Shown here: piece after piece, positions 24,871 to 39,000 of the stretch
How the letters are laid out: each line of letters opens with the position of its first letter
Numbering within the stretch: the stretch's first letter is position 1
Source of the DNA: Certhia americana
Taxonomy: Eukaryota; Chordata; Aves; Passeriformes; Certhiidae
DNA: 64,000 bases
Reading direction: 5' to 3'
Assembly: GCA_018697195.1 (NCBI GenBank)
Contig: CM031858.1
Span: forward strand, 111,119,536 to 111,183,535
Translations under genes and position numbers: made by a program
The notes under the pieces: model-generated
Databases searched by the model: none
The model's input: only the letters and a program-made list of their open reading frames with translations
Told to the model about the DNA's origin: nothing

Positions 24871-27800
24871 TTCTTCATCTGATATATGCACAGGTAGTGA
24901 ATCTTGCACTGTTTTGGAGAACTTTTTTTACTCTTTAAAGGTAGTTTCTGAATTCTTATTAACTTAGCAAAGACCACCAGTTGGTAAGTTTAGACAATTT
25001 GTAGACCAAGTGCTCACAGTAAAGCACCAGGTTAAAACAGAGGATTGGTTAGTAGGAGCATTTATTCCCCTCTGTCTAGCCACCTAAAGGATTTTTGCTG
25101 AGTGTTCTCTGATGTGCTCAATCTTCTTCACTCACTGTAAAGAGAGATCTGAAAAACTAATCCCACAATAGTGGGGGATTCAGCCCATTTAATCTCAGGC
25201 ACCTGAACTGATCTACCTTCATTTTTCTCAGGCGTAAGTTACTCTCAAGTTAAAACATCTGTTTTTAAAACCATCTTGCTCTTCTAAATGCTTTTCTGGT
25301 GCCGAAACTGGTACATTTTTATATCCCTGAAGCAATTTTGAGAGTCCCCCCAGACGCTGCATAACGCTCCTATGGAAGTTATCTTTGGGCACTTCCTACT
25401 GTGCTTGTTCAGCAGGCTTGTTTTCAAAGAATGTCAGCTTGGGTAATTCAGCATATTATTATGCCATCAGGATTCCTTATGTTAACTTCAGGGTTTGCTG
25501 TTTGAAAAGAACTTCAGAAAATGGCTCAGGTCAGAATACAAAGACAGGCTTTTTTAAACTTTTGAATGTATATTTTAATGCTTTTCCCTTGAACCTTCTT
25601 TTTAATTCTAAGTTCATGATTAGTCAATAAGATCCAGCTACAAAATGAAGCCTAAAATTGTGCCCAGGAAATGATAAATCTGGAGCCTGGTGGTGAGTTG
25701 ACCTGGACCAGAGCAGCTGCTGCTAGCTGCCTCTTTCATGTGTCTCTTACTCCCTCCATATTGAACAGGGGAAAGCTGATGTGTGTTCTGCCTTAGCTCT
25801 GTGTATCCCCTAGTCTTTAGACCATATCTGAGGAGTCTCTGTCTGCTTTCAAAGCTTGATATTGCGTCCCACTCAGTGGAGTTATTCCCTATGCCTGTTT
25901 CTGGCTAGCAATACCAGCCAGTGAGACAGATCCTGTCCTCCCAGTAGTGACATCCTAAGTGTTGATGGGGCCTTGCTGTGTACTGTAAAAACCAGGAACT
26001 ATCCCAGATCTATTTTTCTAAATCTGAAAAAGTGAAAAAAAAGGGTGACTTTGAAATTAGATCCCTTTTTACTTCTGCTTCAGAGTGGAAGGGATTCAAA
26101 ATTCTAGCAAAACTGCAGTGCAGCCCAGAGACATAAATAAGGAGCAAACAGTTAGGGCTGGAATGTCTTAAGGCATTAATATTATTGCCAAATCTTCATA
26201 ATGGGAAACCTTAGTCAGTGCTGGCTTTTCTTGTTTCACTATAAAACATGTATCATCACAGCATAACTTTCCTTATAGGAAATATTAAAAAGAAATGTGT
26301 TAAATGATTCTAGTGCATGAAGCTAAGAAGAAACCTGATCAACCCTAGTTATTTTTAAACCAAGTGCTTTCTGTAAGATGATATAATGCCTGCCAGAAAA
26401 AAAAAATCCAAAACATAATACATGAGTACAGCAGTGCATCAATAGCAAACTGCAGTCCAGTGTGCAAACTGCAGACATGCACCAAACAAAATTGGTGGTT
26501 GTGTTGGATGACACTGGCACTGATACTGGCAAGTGGGGCAGACTTTTAGTTGTGTGATAGAAATTGAAATGCAGACATAAATGACTCTGAACTAAATTTT
26601 AAAGGAAAGGATGCCTAAAATAATTGAAGGATGATTGTTCTGTCCAAAAGGAACAAAGAAAAAAATGTTTTGGAAATAAGTGAGATGTGGCAGCCTGCTG
26701 CTAAATACGAAGAATGATAAATACACAGTCTCATCTGGTCATCCTATTAGGTCTGCCACCTACTGCTAGATATACTGGTTTGGCATTGCCTGTCATGCAA
26801 AAAAAAAAAAACCAAAGGTTTGCCAAATCTGTCACACTAGCTAAGTAAAATCACATGAACTGAGCTCTGTTACACCCTTCCCAAGTTGGAAGATAATTAC
26901 TGTGTCTCAGAGTTACTGAGCAGGAAAGCAGTGAAGGTATTTATTAATAGGAGGAGGACAGGTAGGCTGCTGCAAAAATGTGGGTGTCACACTGCAGTTG
27001 GCTGGAGCTTTGAACCCAGCAGTGTCTGCAAGTCACTTGGACCATGGAAATTCCCCTTCACAAGAAGTTGAGGAGGGACAGGAGAGGACAGCAAAAATGA
27101 CACAAATTGTTTTGCTGCTCTATAGGAAGAAAAATCTAAAGGCTTCCCAAAAAGAGTAAAAGTCTTCCTGAGAAAGGATTCATGCTCTTTCCTATAAAGT
27201 TGCTAAGTAGGACATGCTCAGATTTACTTTATATGTAAATGACCAAAAAAAGTTTGTTTGCTTTGTAAATGAGAGGGAGGGACCAGAGTCTTATAAGAAA
27301 TCTTTAGGACCTTTTTCATGCCAGTATATGACTTGGAATAAGAGCACTGGAGAGAAGCAGAACCTTCAAATCCGTGTTTGGGATGGGAAGAGCAAAAGAG
27401 GTGGGAAGCGCTCGGTATCATCATCTCACATCTTCTGGGACTGCCTTCCTTGAGAAGCACTCTGGGTCAGATGAGGTTTCTTGTAGTTTTGAAGCTGGAG
27501 TATTAAACTTGGCTCTATTTCTTGACTTCTTTGCTTTGAGTCTTTGCCTTTGTGCCTTCCCTGTAATGCCACAGAGCTGAGCCCTGAGTAGATGCAGAGG
27601 AATTACTCAGGGACAGTGAGACAGCATAGGGCTGGGCTGTTAGTTACCAGCAAGTTGAGAAATCTGCCAAACTGTGAAGTAGATGGGGGTTTTTGTTTTG
27701 GTTTTTGTGATTCATGCACAGCTCATAAAAACAGTTGTTCTTTCCTTTGACACTGGAAGCCGTAAAACTAATGTTTCTGTTCATCTTTTCAACAGGAAGG

Positions 27801-30800
27801 CATATGTAAATAGTGATATACATAGTTTTCTGATTTACACTCCGAGTTTGTCCATTTCTGTAATTTGTCAAGCTATTCTCCACTCAGTAAAGGCCTGGAC
27901 AGCAGCCATATGGGGTTGCTTGAATTCTTTCAGTTGCTAAAAATAAGTTGGTTTTGAAGTTTTTTTCTGTAACTGCTGAGGATATTTGAGGCAATAATCA
28001 GTGACTGTCAGCCTATATTACAAATTGTTTTCATGCAACATTGCATTTCCAGTCTTTGGCAGGGGAAGAAAACAGATCTGTGCAGTATGGAGGAAAGCAT
28101 CCAGTACACAAAGAGACAGTAGCAGAAGACAGGGCTTAGTGCCCACAGGGGAAACACAGTTTCTGGAGACAAATTTTGAACTAGAAGACATTTGATTTAA
28201 ATGACTTTAATTGCATCTGTCCTAACTTTTCCTCCTTGGTCCTTCAAACTAGCAACTCTGAGTACTACATTTCAAATTATAATTGTAGGATGTGCTTCTG
28301 GATGCTGTTGTTCTGTGTTTACTACAGATTCTCTGATGTGCTTTCTTCTTCTATTTGGTTTCTTTGCTTTCTACTTTCATTGTCATATCCCTCTTTCCCA
28401 ATTCTTGTTTTGTTTGTAGTAGGGTTTTTTTTGTTTTGATTTGTTTGGGGGTTTTTTTTTGTCAATATTTATTCAAATTAAATTCAATGCTATACAGCAT
28501 TTCAAGTGATATTATTACAGAAGCTCCTTCTGCATCAGTTTGCATCAGGAGGTTCAGCATTGTGGATGGAGGAATAGCTAGTGTGCACAGGGAGAAAAAA
28601 TTTATGCTGAGAGGAAGTGAAATCTTCCTGAGACCAGGTAAGCCCAGGAGAGCAACAGTCCTACTGAATCCACTGGACACCCCAAGATCCCACAAACTCT
28701 CTGAACTGTAAAAGTTAGCAAAACCTGCCTGAGGTGTCCACTAGCACTCAGGATATGTATCCCAGCAGCATCTGAGAAAGTGGCAAATGTAGGCTACAGA
28801 GCCACCTACACAGCTGGTGAAGGAGGGCAAGGGACCCCTAAGGGACTCTCTTGAAGCCAGTGGCCCACTAGTCCAACCCCCCCACACCTGGATTTCACTT
28901 CCTGACTGTAACTGTAGTGGGATGAAATAAGGAGCGGTGGGATGATGAGAACTGAACACTCTATGTGAACAGTCACTGGCTACTAATAAAAGCTACTCAA
29001 TTCTATTAACAACAGCTAAACTCAAAAACATTGTATGATAAACATTGTTCTGTTTCCCCCCAGTGTAATTTGCTCATTAGGGAAATGGATAATCCAATAT
29101 AGGGAACTGGCAGCTATGGGTAGTTATACACACAGCTGCAAATATTTGTGTTACAACATGGAGCAAATCATAAATTTCTGCCCTGAAAAAAAAAGCATAG
29201 TCATATTTATCTGTTTTACTACATAGGATCTTTTCTAAAACTACTCTTTAAATTGCCCTTAATTTTTTTTTCTGTATCTTAAGGTCTTTTCCATTTTCCT
29301 GATTCTCTACATCTTTGTCCTCTTGTAATTCACCCCTTTTTCCTATTTTTTCCAATGTGAAAGAAGGAATTTCTTTAGGTGTATTGATAGATGACGTTTT
29401 AGTAGATGGGAACCTACTTTAAAGTCAGTTTAGGCTGTGTGTGTTGCAGTTTTGAGGAATTGAATTGTGCTTGATGGCTTTTGTAGAGTAGCTATGTGAT
29501 GCTGGTGTCTGCAGCTGAGAGCTGTGCGTGGCCTGCCATGAAGTAAAAGGACATGGCATCCTTTTCTCCTTGTCTTCACTGCACATCTTTATCCCTCCAC
29601 CCCTTCAAAGGAAACTCCAGGTCCCCATCCTTAACTTCCTCACACCCACTGACTAGGACGTCTACTGCATTCCTTTGTCCACCTAAATTAAATTCCACCC
29701 TAATGATCCAGTGTTTCCTACCACTCCCTTGCCTGGGTGCTGCTGTGGCATCTCAAGCCAGAAGGACGGGTTGAGGTGTTGGCATGGCTTACAGAGCAGG
29801 TGGAGACCTGGCAGTGCTGCTGCACACAGCAGCAAGTGCCAATTATCTCATCTGGCCACAGCGATTGCACTGCTCCCTGCAGCTCAGCTAAGTACCTGTT
29901 TGCAGGCAAAAAGGCAGGAGCTGAGTCTGAGATGTACCTCTTTGGCTTGACCTGTGCAGACATCAGAAGAATTGGCTTCCCAGTTTTAGGAACCTGTGCT
30001 ATGAGGGTTGGGGGTTTTTTTGTTTGAGACAATATGAATGAAGTTCAGCCTGGTGGTGTTACTCAAATCCCTCTCAAACGGAGGTCATACTGAAGACAAA
30101 TAAGTAGTTATCTCTATCTTCAATATGTCATAAGTATCACACTCTTCAGAAAGTATAGCATGGAAAACATTCCATGAGTATGTTAAGTGTCATATTTCTA
30201 ACAGGATCATTATGTGTCTCTACTGCTGCTGCCTGTTGGAAGTTCTGGTCAACACTTTCTGGTGAGAGATGTCTTCTTCTGACCATTGTCTCAACTTGTA
30301 AGGATGTAACTCTTGTTGGAATAGTGCTGTCAGACCCCAGCTTAACTTCAGAGGGGCACTACTTGGGCAAAAGCCAATACACCACGATGGATTTGTTGTT
30401 CCTTTGCCAATAGGATGCCTGAGGTTTGTCAGCTGTGCTGGAATCACTTTCCACATTAAACAAATGGACGAAAAAGAGTACATTGAAAAGCAAAACTTGA
30501 GAGGCTTGGAGAGATTCAAAGAAATGAAACAATAACATGTTTAATAGCTAATTCCATTCTGGTTTGGCTTTAAGGTAGCTTCAGCCTTCCAGTTTGTTAG
30601 CAGCCCTCCTAAGTTCCCTGCCAGGATGAGTCACAGCTTCTGGAGCTGGGATCCAGTCCTTTAGACAAGCCATCTTTAAAGGTCTGTTTACCTTTTCCAG
30701 ATGATAGTGAATTATAGTGAGAATTGCCTAATGTTTTTCTCCTCTTAAAACAGGGGTTTTTATGAATCTAAATTCAGCTGTGGGAGCCTCTTACATCTCT

Positions 30801-31761
30801 TGGTCCCTGATGCAGTCCAAGTGCCCCTGGGATCCTATTTGGTGTCATTTCATGCTGTTATGCAGAGATGGGTGTTTTTGGAATACTCCTCCCTGCTGGG
30901 CTGTCTCAACTAGTTGACTAGGAATGCAAAACAAGCAATAACCAGAGCTCTGGTCTGACTGTGAACCATTATTTACCTGCTAGGAATGATATTTCCTGCT
31001 GACTGAGGAGTCGAATTAAGAAACTTAGCCACGTAACCATAGTACGTAATTCAGGGCACAAACTGAAAGCCATATATGGTTGCTCCATCTTATGTTTCTG
31101 TAGTCTGTAATGTACCACTTGAGAGAATAGATGTGAGGACAAATTTAGCATTCATAGGCAATTCCCTCCAGGAACACAGAAGGGAATAGGCCTTAATGTG
31201 GCTGCTTCAAGGGGGCAGCACCATGATTTCATTGTTATTTCATTGTTAAGTGAGACACTTCAAAGGACTGCCAGCGTTTTTGTGCTGTATTGGCAAAAAC
31301 ACAGGCTTTCCTGGATTACAGTTACTCTGCCTCTCAATGGCAGATTTTTTTTTTCCCCTCTGGAAAGCTGTTCAGGCAAGTGCAGCAAGGCTCCAGTTGC
31401 ATGACACAACAGTCATAACTGATTGCCTGTGCTCAGAATAGGCCTGGTTGGATGAAGAAAGACCAGTGTGCCTGGAAATCATGAATAAACTCTAAATGCA
31501 GCACTGCATAAGGGAGCTCATAGACCTGCTACTATATCGGGGGCATCTGATTGTTGTGCAGATGTGTTAGACACTGAGCCATTGTGAACACAGCTGAATT
31601 AGGGCATTGTAATGAAGGATTTCTACTCATTTCAATTTTCAGCATACAACTATTGCATCACTGCTCAACCAATGCAGACAAAGACCATCCAGTGAATCTT
31701 CTTTTTTTTTCCCCCCCTCCTATTTGGTAGCTGAACTAAAGGTTTCATGTGTTCTTTTCAG
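24871..31761. other. Non-coding stretch, nothing recognised
   Basis: AT-rich sequence between the CR1 copy and the candidate exon at 31762. Short open frames only. It would be intronic if the alternative transcript is real. Confidence 0.5.
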
Positions 31762-31823
31762 AGCCAAATTGCTGCAAGGAACAATTCAAGCCGGCAACCA
31801 GGGAAAGTGTTTGGATGCTCAAA
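31762..31823 (+). CDS. Candidate second alternative MAPRE2 exon
   Basis: Sixty-two bases flanked by a good acceptor (GTGTTCTTTTCAG, ending at 31761) and a strong donor (AAAGTAAGTA, GT at 31824). Read in the frame left by the exon at 15796-15867, it encodes SQIAARNNSSRQPGKVFGCS plus AA of a split codon. The two exons together give 134 coding bases, 44 codons plus two, ending in the same phase as the canonical MAPRE2 exon at 46300. Joined to a next exon starting C/T-TGG, the split codon would become Asn and lead into WGMAV. The peptide is basic and rich in Ser, Gln and Arg. Family known: human MAPRE2 has transcripts from an upstream start; whether their peptide matches this one I cannot confirm. 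Confidence 0.5.
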
Positions 31824-32977
31824 GTAAGTATGTTTGTGCATTTGTGGTTTTTTATCCAAGAACTTGTGTTCGATGTCTGTAAGGCAGTAGCTAGATAAGT
31901 TTGGTATCAATAACAAGTGATATTGCTTTCCATCATCTTTGACTATGTAATAGTCATGAAACAAAACTGATGAAAGCTAAACGAGAGGCCACAGACATAA
32001 TAAACAATTTTATAATAAATATAATGAGTAATTTGGGGTTTTTTACTGGAGTTAGAAGGAAATGGTGGCAGAAATGAATCAAAAATTAAAAAAAAAAACT
32101 AGAGGTGGACAATGAATCTGACTTCTCCCTTCTGCTTGGGAGATTTGAGAAGTTGTAGCCTTCCTTGCTTTTCTTTTGCTAGATGTTAGCTCTTCTGTAC
32201 TTTATTAGTGCTGCCCTCATAATGTTAAGTTGAAAAAGAGCAAATTACATGAAGCACAAGTACAGAGTTAGTAATTAATGCCACGTAGAATTTGTAAGGT
32301 ACTCTCCCTTTTTTAATCCCCAGCTATGGGATATTCAACCATCCAGCCTCAAGCTTGGCATCTGTGAAATCTGCTCAGGGAGTCACCTGAGGAAAGTGGA
32401 AGGACCAGTGATATCAGGCAGGAGGCCCACAAGGTGGCAATGTTTAGAAAGCCTTCAGAAAGGATGTGCCCTGAACAGATCCGTGCTTCCTGCAGTTGCC
32501 ATCACTTGCTGCCCTTGTACCATTTCTGCTGCATCGGTGCTGTTAAACAAAAAATGCCAGTGTTGCCAAAATGGAGCATAGGATCCCTGGTACTAAACCT
32601 CTTGTTTGAACGAGCTCACCATTGGCAGTGCTCACCATATTGTGCTGGATACCATTCCTGCCTTTTCCCTTGGAAGGAATGTGCTGCAGCATTAGTGGTT
32701 TGCAATACCATGGGGTTTCTTTACGCATAGGTAATAATAAACACATGCATGGTGCTGAAATGATGCTCAGGCTGTGTAATAAAGAACTTTCATTTTCAAT
32801 ACATACTGCTGTATTTTTTGCTAATGCTTGCAAAGCTGTTACAGTGTGTAAATAAAAACTAACTTTGGACGTAGGAGGCAGCTCAGTTTGCAGTGATATT
32901 TTGTGCTTCACAGCTAAAAGCGAAAAGACTTGCTTTACTGTGAAACTGGGGGGTTGCTCCAGGTTATATAATGCCCT

Positions 32978-33012
32978 AAAAAAAAAAAAAAAAAAAAAAA
33001 AGAGAGAGAGAG
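32978..33012. repeat. A24 run followed by (GA)n
   Basis: Twenty-four A followed by an alternating GA stretch; simple repeat. Confidence 0.95.
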
Positions 33013-36000
33013 AAAACTTAAATGTGTTTGCAAAAAGATTTCTCTAGATACCTGATAGGTGTGAGAAATTATTCAGGATAAGTGTTATAGTAAATACCAG
33101 AATTGCCACCAGTAATTGTTCACCAGTACAGACATAGGTGAGTAGGAGAGGGGACAGTTAAACAAGGAGCCACAGAGTCCAGATTCACCAGATTGCAAGA
33201 CTAATTTCAACAGCAATTAGCAGACACGCAGGGCTCAAGTGTACTTGGAGATTCTCAGGACAGTCAGCCTACAACTTAGTCAAAAGAGGCTCGTATACCT
33301 CAAGCATGAAAAAACAGACTACAGGAGGCATCTCAGAGCAAGAACTAGAAAATGTAGTGCTATCCCCCATGGATGCAACCCTTCCCGGGAAGGTGTTGCA
33401 GATGGAAGTGCAGCAGGACAATTTCCTGTGCTGAGCCATGGAGGCTTTCATCTGCTGCTGTCTGCTCTGGCATGGAGTAGAGGCTTAAAGTCAAGCTTTG
33501 TCACTGCGGTTACACTGGCATTGTCACAAGCACTTTGAAACAACAGGAAATCTAAAGAAAACTGTGAGCGTAGAGATAGTGCACAACCAGCAAGTAGACA
33601 TTTATAAAAGCAAACTGCATCCTACCTGTCTAACAGAAACTTATCTGACGTGTGCACATTTCCTGCAATGTGTAACCCTTTCTGCGAAGCAACAGACAGT
33701 TTTCCAGTGTATTCCCAGTGGATTGCTGCTCACTGTTTAGCCTTTCCTTTTCAAATCCTTTAGTCCTCATGGCCTATTATATATCCAAATGAAGAGCTAG
33801 TTATCAGCCTTTTAATACCAGAGATTCATTATATTGCTGCAGAATTAGCTGAGCTTCTGCAATTCCAAATCCATGTAACATGTTGTTATATAGTCTTTGC
33901 TCAGGAAACCTTCTGGTCAGTTTTTCAGTGGCTTTGGGCCTTTTTTCCATGAAGTTATATGGAAAAAACATGAGGGATTTTAAGAAATTTTCAAGATTTC
34001 AAGAAATTTTACACTTCTTTTATTAGGCGCTCTCAAGTGTGACATGCAGATATAGGGTCTTTTGGCAGTAGTAATTCCTTGATTGATGGGCTATCACTAA
34101 AGTGCACCAAAATGTATTACAATATGTCCTAACATTAGAAAGCAAGGCTGGTTTCTACTGGAACATTAGCTCAGGAATTACTTGTTAGATTTCAGTTATT
34201 TTGAGATAGGGGAAGAGAAAGAAAATAAATTGAAAGTGTGTGCAGATGTATTTATATGTCTGCACATGTATATAAAGTATGTTTGTATGATGTAACTACT
34301 AACTCATGAAGCATTCAGGGGAGATCTGAACAAAGGGCTGTAGGAGCTTTTTTCTTCCCTGCAGACATAAATATTCTCTGGTTGTTCATGATAAAGGTGC
34401 ATGTACTTACCCAAACCAGGCAGACTAAATAACTGCTTCCTCTCACTCCTTTATCCTTACCTCCCAGCATCAGCACTATTTCTAGATGAGGGTACTTTGT
34501 TTCTGGTTCAGTTTCCTGCTACTTGTTTCCCCCAAGGGATTTCCACAATGTCCACCAAAGAAGACCTGACTTTCCTAAGGGATGCCTTGCAAGTTCAGTC
34601 AAACGACTGAAGAAGTGTAAAATAGGTGAACTTCTGGGCAGAGCAGAGTGCTTTCAAAGCAGCTGTTCATTCTGTGGAAACACCATAAAGTCCCCCAAAA
34701 TGCAGCAGGGGACATCTGTTGAAGAGTCAATGCCGCACAGAACACAGATCCTTTATAGATCCAACATGAGAAAGCCAAAGCATGAAAGCCTGAACCTGAG
34801 GGAGCAAAGTTAACCAAATGGAATGTTTTTTTATGGCTGTGCACTGACCAGCCTGATTCCCTTCTTAACTTAGGAATTGGGTTGCTTGTATAGCCTTTTA
34901 TGGTGCTGTCTGAAGATATTCTGAACTTTGGGGTGATATTTATTTTTCCAGTACCCAACACCAAAAATTATCCCACCGGAGCTCAGCAAAGCAGCTGATG
35001 ATTCATCAGGAATGTAACTTTGCTTTTCAAAAAGATAACGTGTGGTTTTGTTCAGAGTTAATGAGATCCTTTCCAACACAGAAGCTGTCAACAGCACTGA
35101 CATGCATTTACAGTTACAAAAACGCATAGCCTTGTGGTTGGGGTTTTTATTAAATAGAAACCTCATTTTCTACTGTAATGAGGAAAAGGCACTGTTTTCT
35201 TGCCACTAGTACCTTTTGTACTCAAAGTGTTAGAGGCCTTTATTAATATTATTATTATTTTATACACAATGTGGCTGCTCAGAGGTGGCAAAATGCTGCC
35301 ACTTAATGCCAGGACTGAAGCCATGATAGCATAAAATAATTTATATAAAAGAAAAGATACCCTTGTTTCTAGTCATCTTTTGTTGCCTTCTGCATCTTGC
35401 CTATCAATGGTGCTTCATTTAGAAGTTGGAGAATGTTCATTAAAGAATGATTCAAGTAAGGATTTGAGTTTTGCTCCAGCAGAAAAAGAAACCATAAAGT
35501 TTAGGACCTTAAAAAATATTAATCCTTGTCAGATATATCAACTATTTATAGTGCATGTAGCTGCTATAAAAATAACTGTAATTTTTCAAAGCAGTTTCTA
35601 GAGTTCATAAATACAATCTTGCATGTGCCCCTGTGCTGTGTTGTGGTAGGCACCAGGGAGTTTTCCTGGCCTCTCTTCCCATGCTAATGCTGAAGCCTGC
35701 ATCTGCACAGCAGGCATTGGGATACTGGCTGTGGTGCTCAGGGCCTCCAGCAGCAAAGTAAAATCCAGAGGTGGACAGGCTCCAAGCAACAGCATTTTTT
35801 AATATTTCCCTGCAATCACTGGAGCCGGAAACTTTGGTTTTCATTAGCTGACTGCTTGGATTCTTATACAGTTCAGTTGCTCCATGATCAGCAGCTTGAA
35901 GAAAATCACCCTATGTACTGAGTCAGAGTAAAGTGGGAGTCACTGGCAATGCACAGCACATTAATGAGGTCAGGTGGAAGCAACACGTAAGTAAATTTTC

Positions 36001-39000
36001 TTACAGTAAAATTGTTCCTTATAATAATGGCTTCTTCAGCCTTCTTAGAGACTTGTTAAGCACTGGGTTAAGTATGAGAAGGGCACTGTTGTGGACATTG
36101 CTGTAGTGGTACAATACAAGGTGGCAAAATTAGAGGTTTTCAGGTCTTGGGATCTAGTAATTTGTTGCACTCAAATCCAAATGTCGTAATCATCTATAGC
36201 ATCTTGCATGTCTGGTCCTATATGAGCCTGGATCAGGTACAGGTACAGGCATTTGGTGGGAGGTGCAAAGGGGCACTGGGGCAAAGTCAATGGCAGCTGG
36301 CTTGAGCCTTAAAAGCCTCAGGTGGAGATTTGCCACCAAAGTATGCACAGCTGTCACCTGTGTTAAAAATCCTCTCTGAGTGATCAGACAGGCCAGGTAC
36401 ATGTTGTGAGTGCCATTTACTGTGAGGAGCACCAGTTTTAAGTCTCCCAGTACCCATTCCTCATACAAGGAAGGTGGCAGTGCCCCCATCTTCAGGTTTA
36501 TGCAGTGGCTTCCATTAGAACTTCATCCTCTTAACAAAAGGTCTGGATTTGGCACACCACTAATGACCTGAGTGGGATGTGTGGGATAAATGCCTTCTGA
36601 ACAGCATTACAGGAAACCACCCTTACATCATGTTGTAGGTTTTTAAACAAATAACTATTTCTTGTCTTGTGTCTGTATAAAAGAACAATATTGGACGTGC
36701 TCAAGTATTTTCAGGCTTGATCTGATTTCATAGCTAGGATCGTTTTTGTGTAATGTAAGAGGCTTCACATAATCACTCTTTTAAATCTAAAGCTTATGTT
36801 TGACAAGTGGGTCATTGGTTAATGGAAGCAAGTAAATCCAGCTGTTTATCTTTTCAGTAAGACCATGCACTTTCTGTGTGCTCTTGTCTGCTCAGAATGG
36901 AGACATGTACATTTTTAATGGCCCTCCCTCTATTTCAGAGTAGGGGTGTGATCTTTATTTCCTTTCTTCCCTACATTCAAATAAAATAAAGTCACAGTAT
37001 TACTTCTGCTGGTATCCCTCCTGATCCACAAATTTGTGGTACTATTAATTTAATTACTATGTGTGATTTTTAAAAGAGTTGTTAATTTGACTTCATGAGG
37101 AAAATTTACTGTTATATGTTAAGTTACAACAGTAACTTAAAAAGTTTTTTAAAAAAGCTAAAAAGTTTTCTTGCTCCCTTATTTCTCCTGCCCGAACCCC
37201 CGGCATTTCTGTGTGTTGCTCTCAACAGATGCACCTTCCACTAAAGCAGACCAGCAGCAGCTTTCTCCCAGATAGCTTTAATTCTTAACATTTTTTGGGC
37301 AACTTGAAATTTCAGGGTTTCAGAAATTGCTATGTAAGCCTTATGTAGGGTCCTACTATCTAAATAAAGCACTTGCAGCACTAGGTTAATAAAGTGCTAA
37401 AAGTATTAATGGAAACATGGTCTAATAGGTCAAGCTCCAAAAGTCCTCTTAGGGAATGTCTGTCAGCAACATAATTTTTGTGACACACTTTTCAAGTATT
37501 CTAATTTTTTTTCAATTCAGACTACTAATATAAGTGTAACATGATTAAAGCTGTCTCTGAAAATTGGTTTTCCTCTTCATGTGAAAGCTATTTTATTAAT
37601 AAAGACTTAGCATAAACACTAAGATCATAATGAGCATTAACTTGCCAGGGGAAAGAGTCTGTTTTCCATCAATAAGTGAGAAAACTAAAACTTTCAGATT
37701 AGTAAGGATACTCGATTAAGTAGCAATTAAATTATACTCAAACAACACTTTCTTGCTCCCAAATAGAATAGAAATGTAAATAGAAACTATTACTTTAGAA
37801 GTGTGTTACATATCTAAATTATTAACAAGAAGTTAAAAAGCATGTGGGTAAGAAATTCTCTGAAAGTAAAGAGCAGAATTCCTCAGATGCTTACATTTGG
37901 CTGGGAAGGACCCTGAAATAGCTGAAAGCAAGGCTATTTGTCTATGGGAAGACAAACTTCTGTTTAAAAAATATTGTGTGCAATACACGTATTTGCTCTA
38001 GCCCAAAGAGGAGGCACTCCCTGATTTCTCTGTGAGCTAGAGATCACAAACAAATCCGTGGCAACCTAGTGTTTCAGAGGCGCTGAGGTGCCTCAGGGAT
38101 TTCGGCTCTTTGGTGTGTTAATGGCAGCAATGTGTCACAGGAGGCGTGTGAATCCTGGCTGTGATGCAGCCTTTAAATACAGGTGTCACTTCTTGGGGTG
38201 GCTGCGTGTGAAGGTGCATGCAGCTCAGCAGGCAGTACTGCAGCCCATTCCTCTCGGCCCGGGATGAAATAAGGCGTAATTAGCTAATGACAGTATGTTA
38301 GCTGGACAATAAGTAAGCTGGGGACTGGTCTAAGGGAAGGAAACCAATTTGACCCAGGTTCTCTGCAGGTGGCTGAGGAAGGGAAGTGGAAATTGCCCAA
38401 GCCTACAAAGGATTATGCCTGACAAAGGAAGAGTTCGGAAAGAATGGGAGAAAGAACAATGGAGAAACCTCAGGTGTGGAAGAAATCCTTCGATAAAAAG
38501 GAGGAGGCACTCGTTTAGTTGTAGCAATGGAGAAGAGGGATTGGATTTGCTTAGCTGCAGAGCTCGAAGTATTGAAAAGATTAGAAAGCCACCCATGGAA
38601 GAAAGGATGGAGATGCACCGTAGTGGTGCTGAGAGTGATGCTTGCACAGACTTGTGACAGTAAGTGTTTTGATGAAGCTGGTCAAAACAGCAGAGCCTGT
38701 TTCTGCTTCTAAAACGAGGAAAGCTGTGAGAAATCGGGTTTTGTAAAATGCTATGAATGTCCCAGATAAAAAGTAGTTATCAAGAGAAAAGGGAAGGTTG
38801 CACACAAACAGTAAATAAAGCACACCACTTTCTGTGTAACTTCTTGGCATTTGCTAATTTCATGGGCAACGAGACACCTTGGCTCGGAAAGAGAGTGATT
38901 TGTAGTGCACTGTAGGGTCATGAGGAAACCATAGAGTATTTTGCAGGAAGGCACTGGATTTTTGGGCTGGGGTTTGCAATCACAAAAACACTCACACTGC

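Noticed and set aside
24544..24938. Overlapping frames of about 120 codons on both strands
   Set aside because: They lie within a minus-oriented CR1 copy; transposon sequence, not host genes.
36190..36489. 99-codon minus-strand open frame
   Set aside because: Looks superficially protein-like but matches no family I know and has no gene context.
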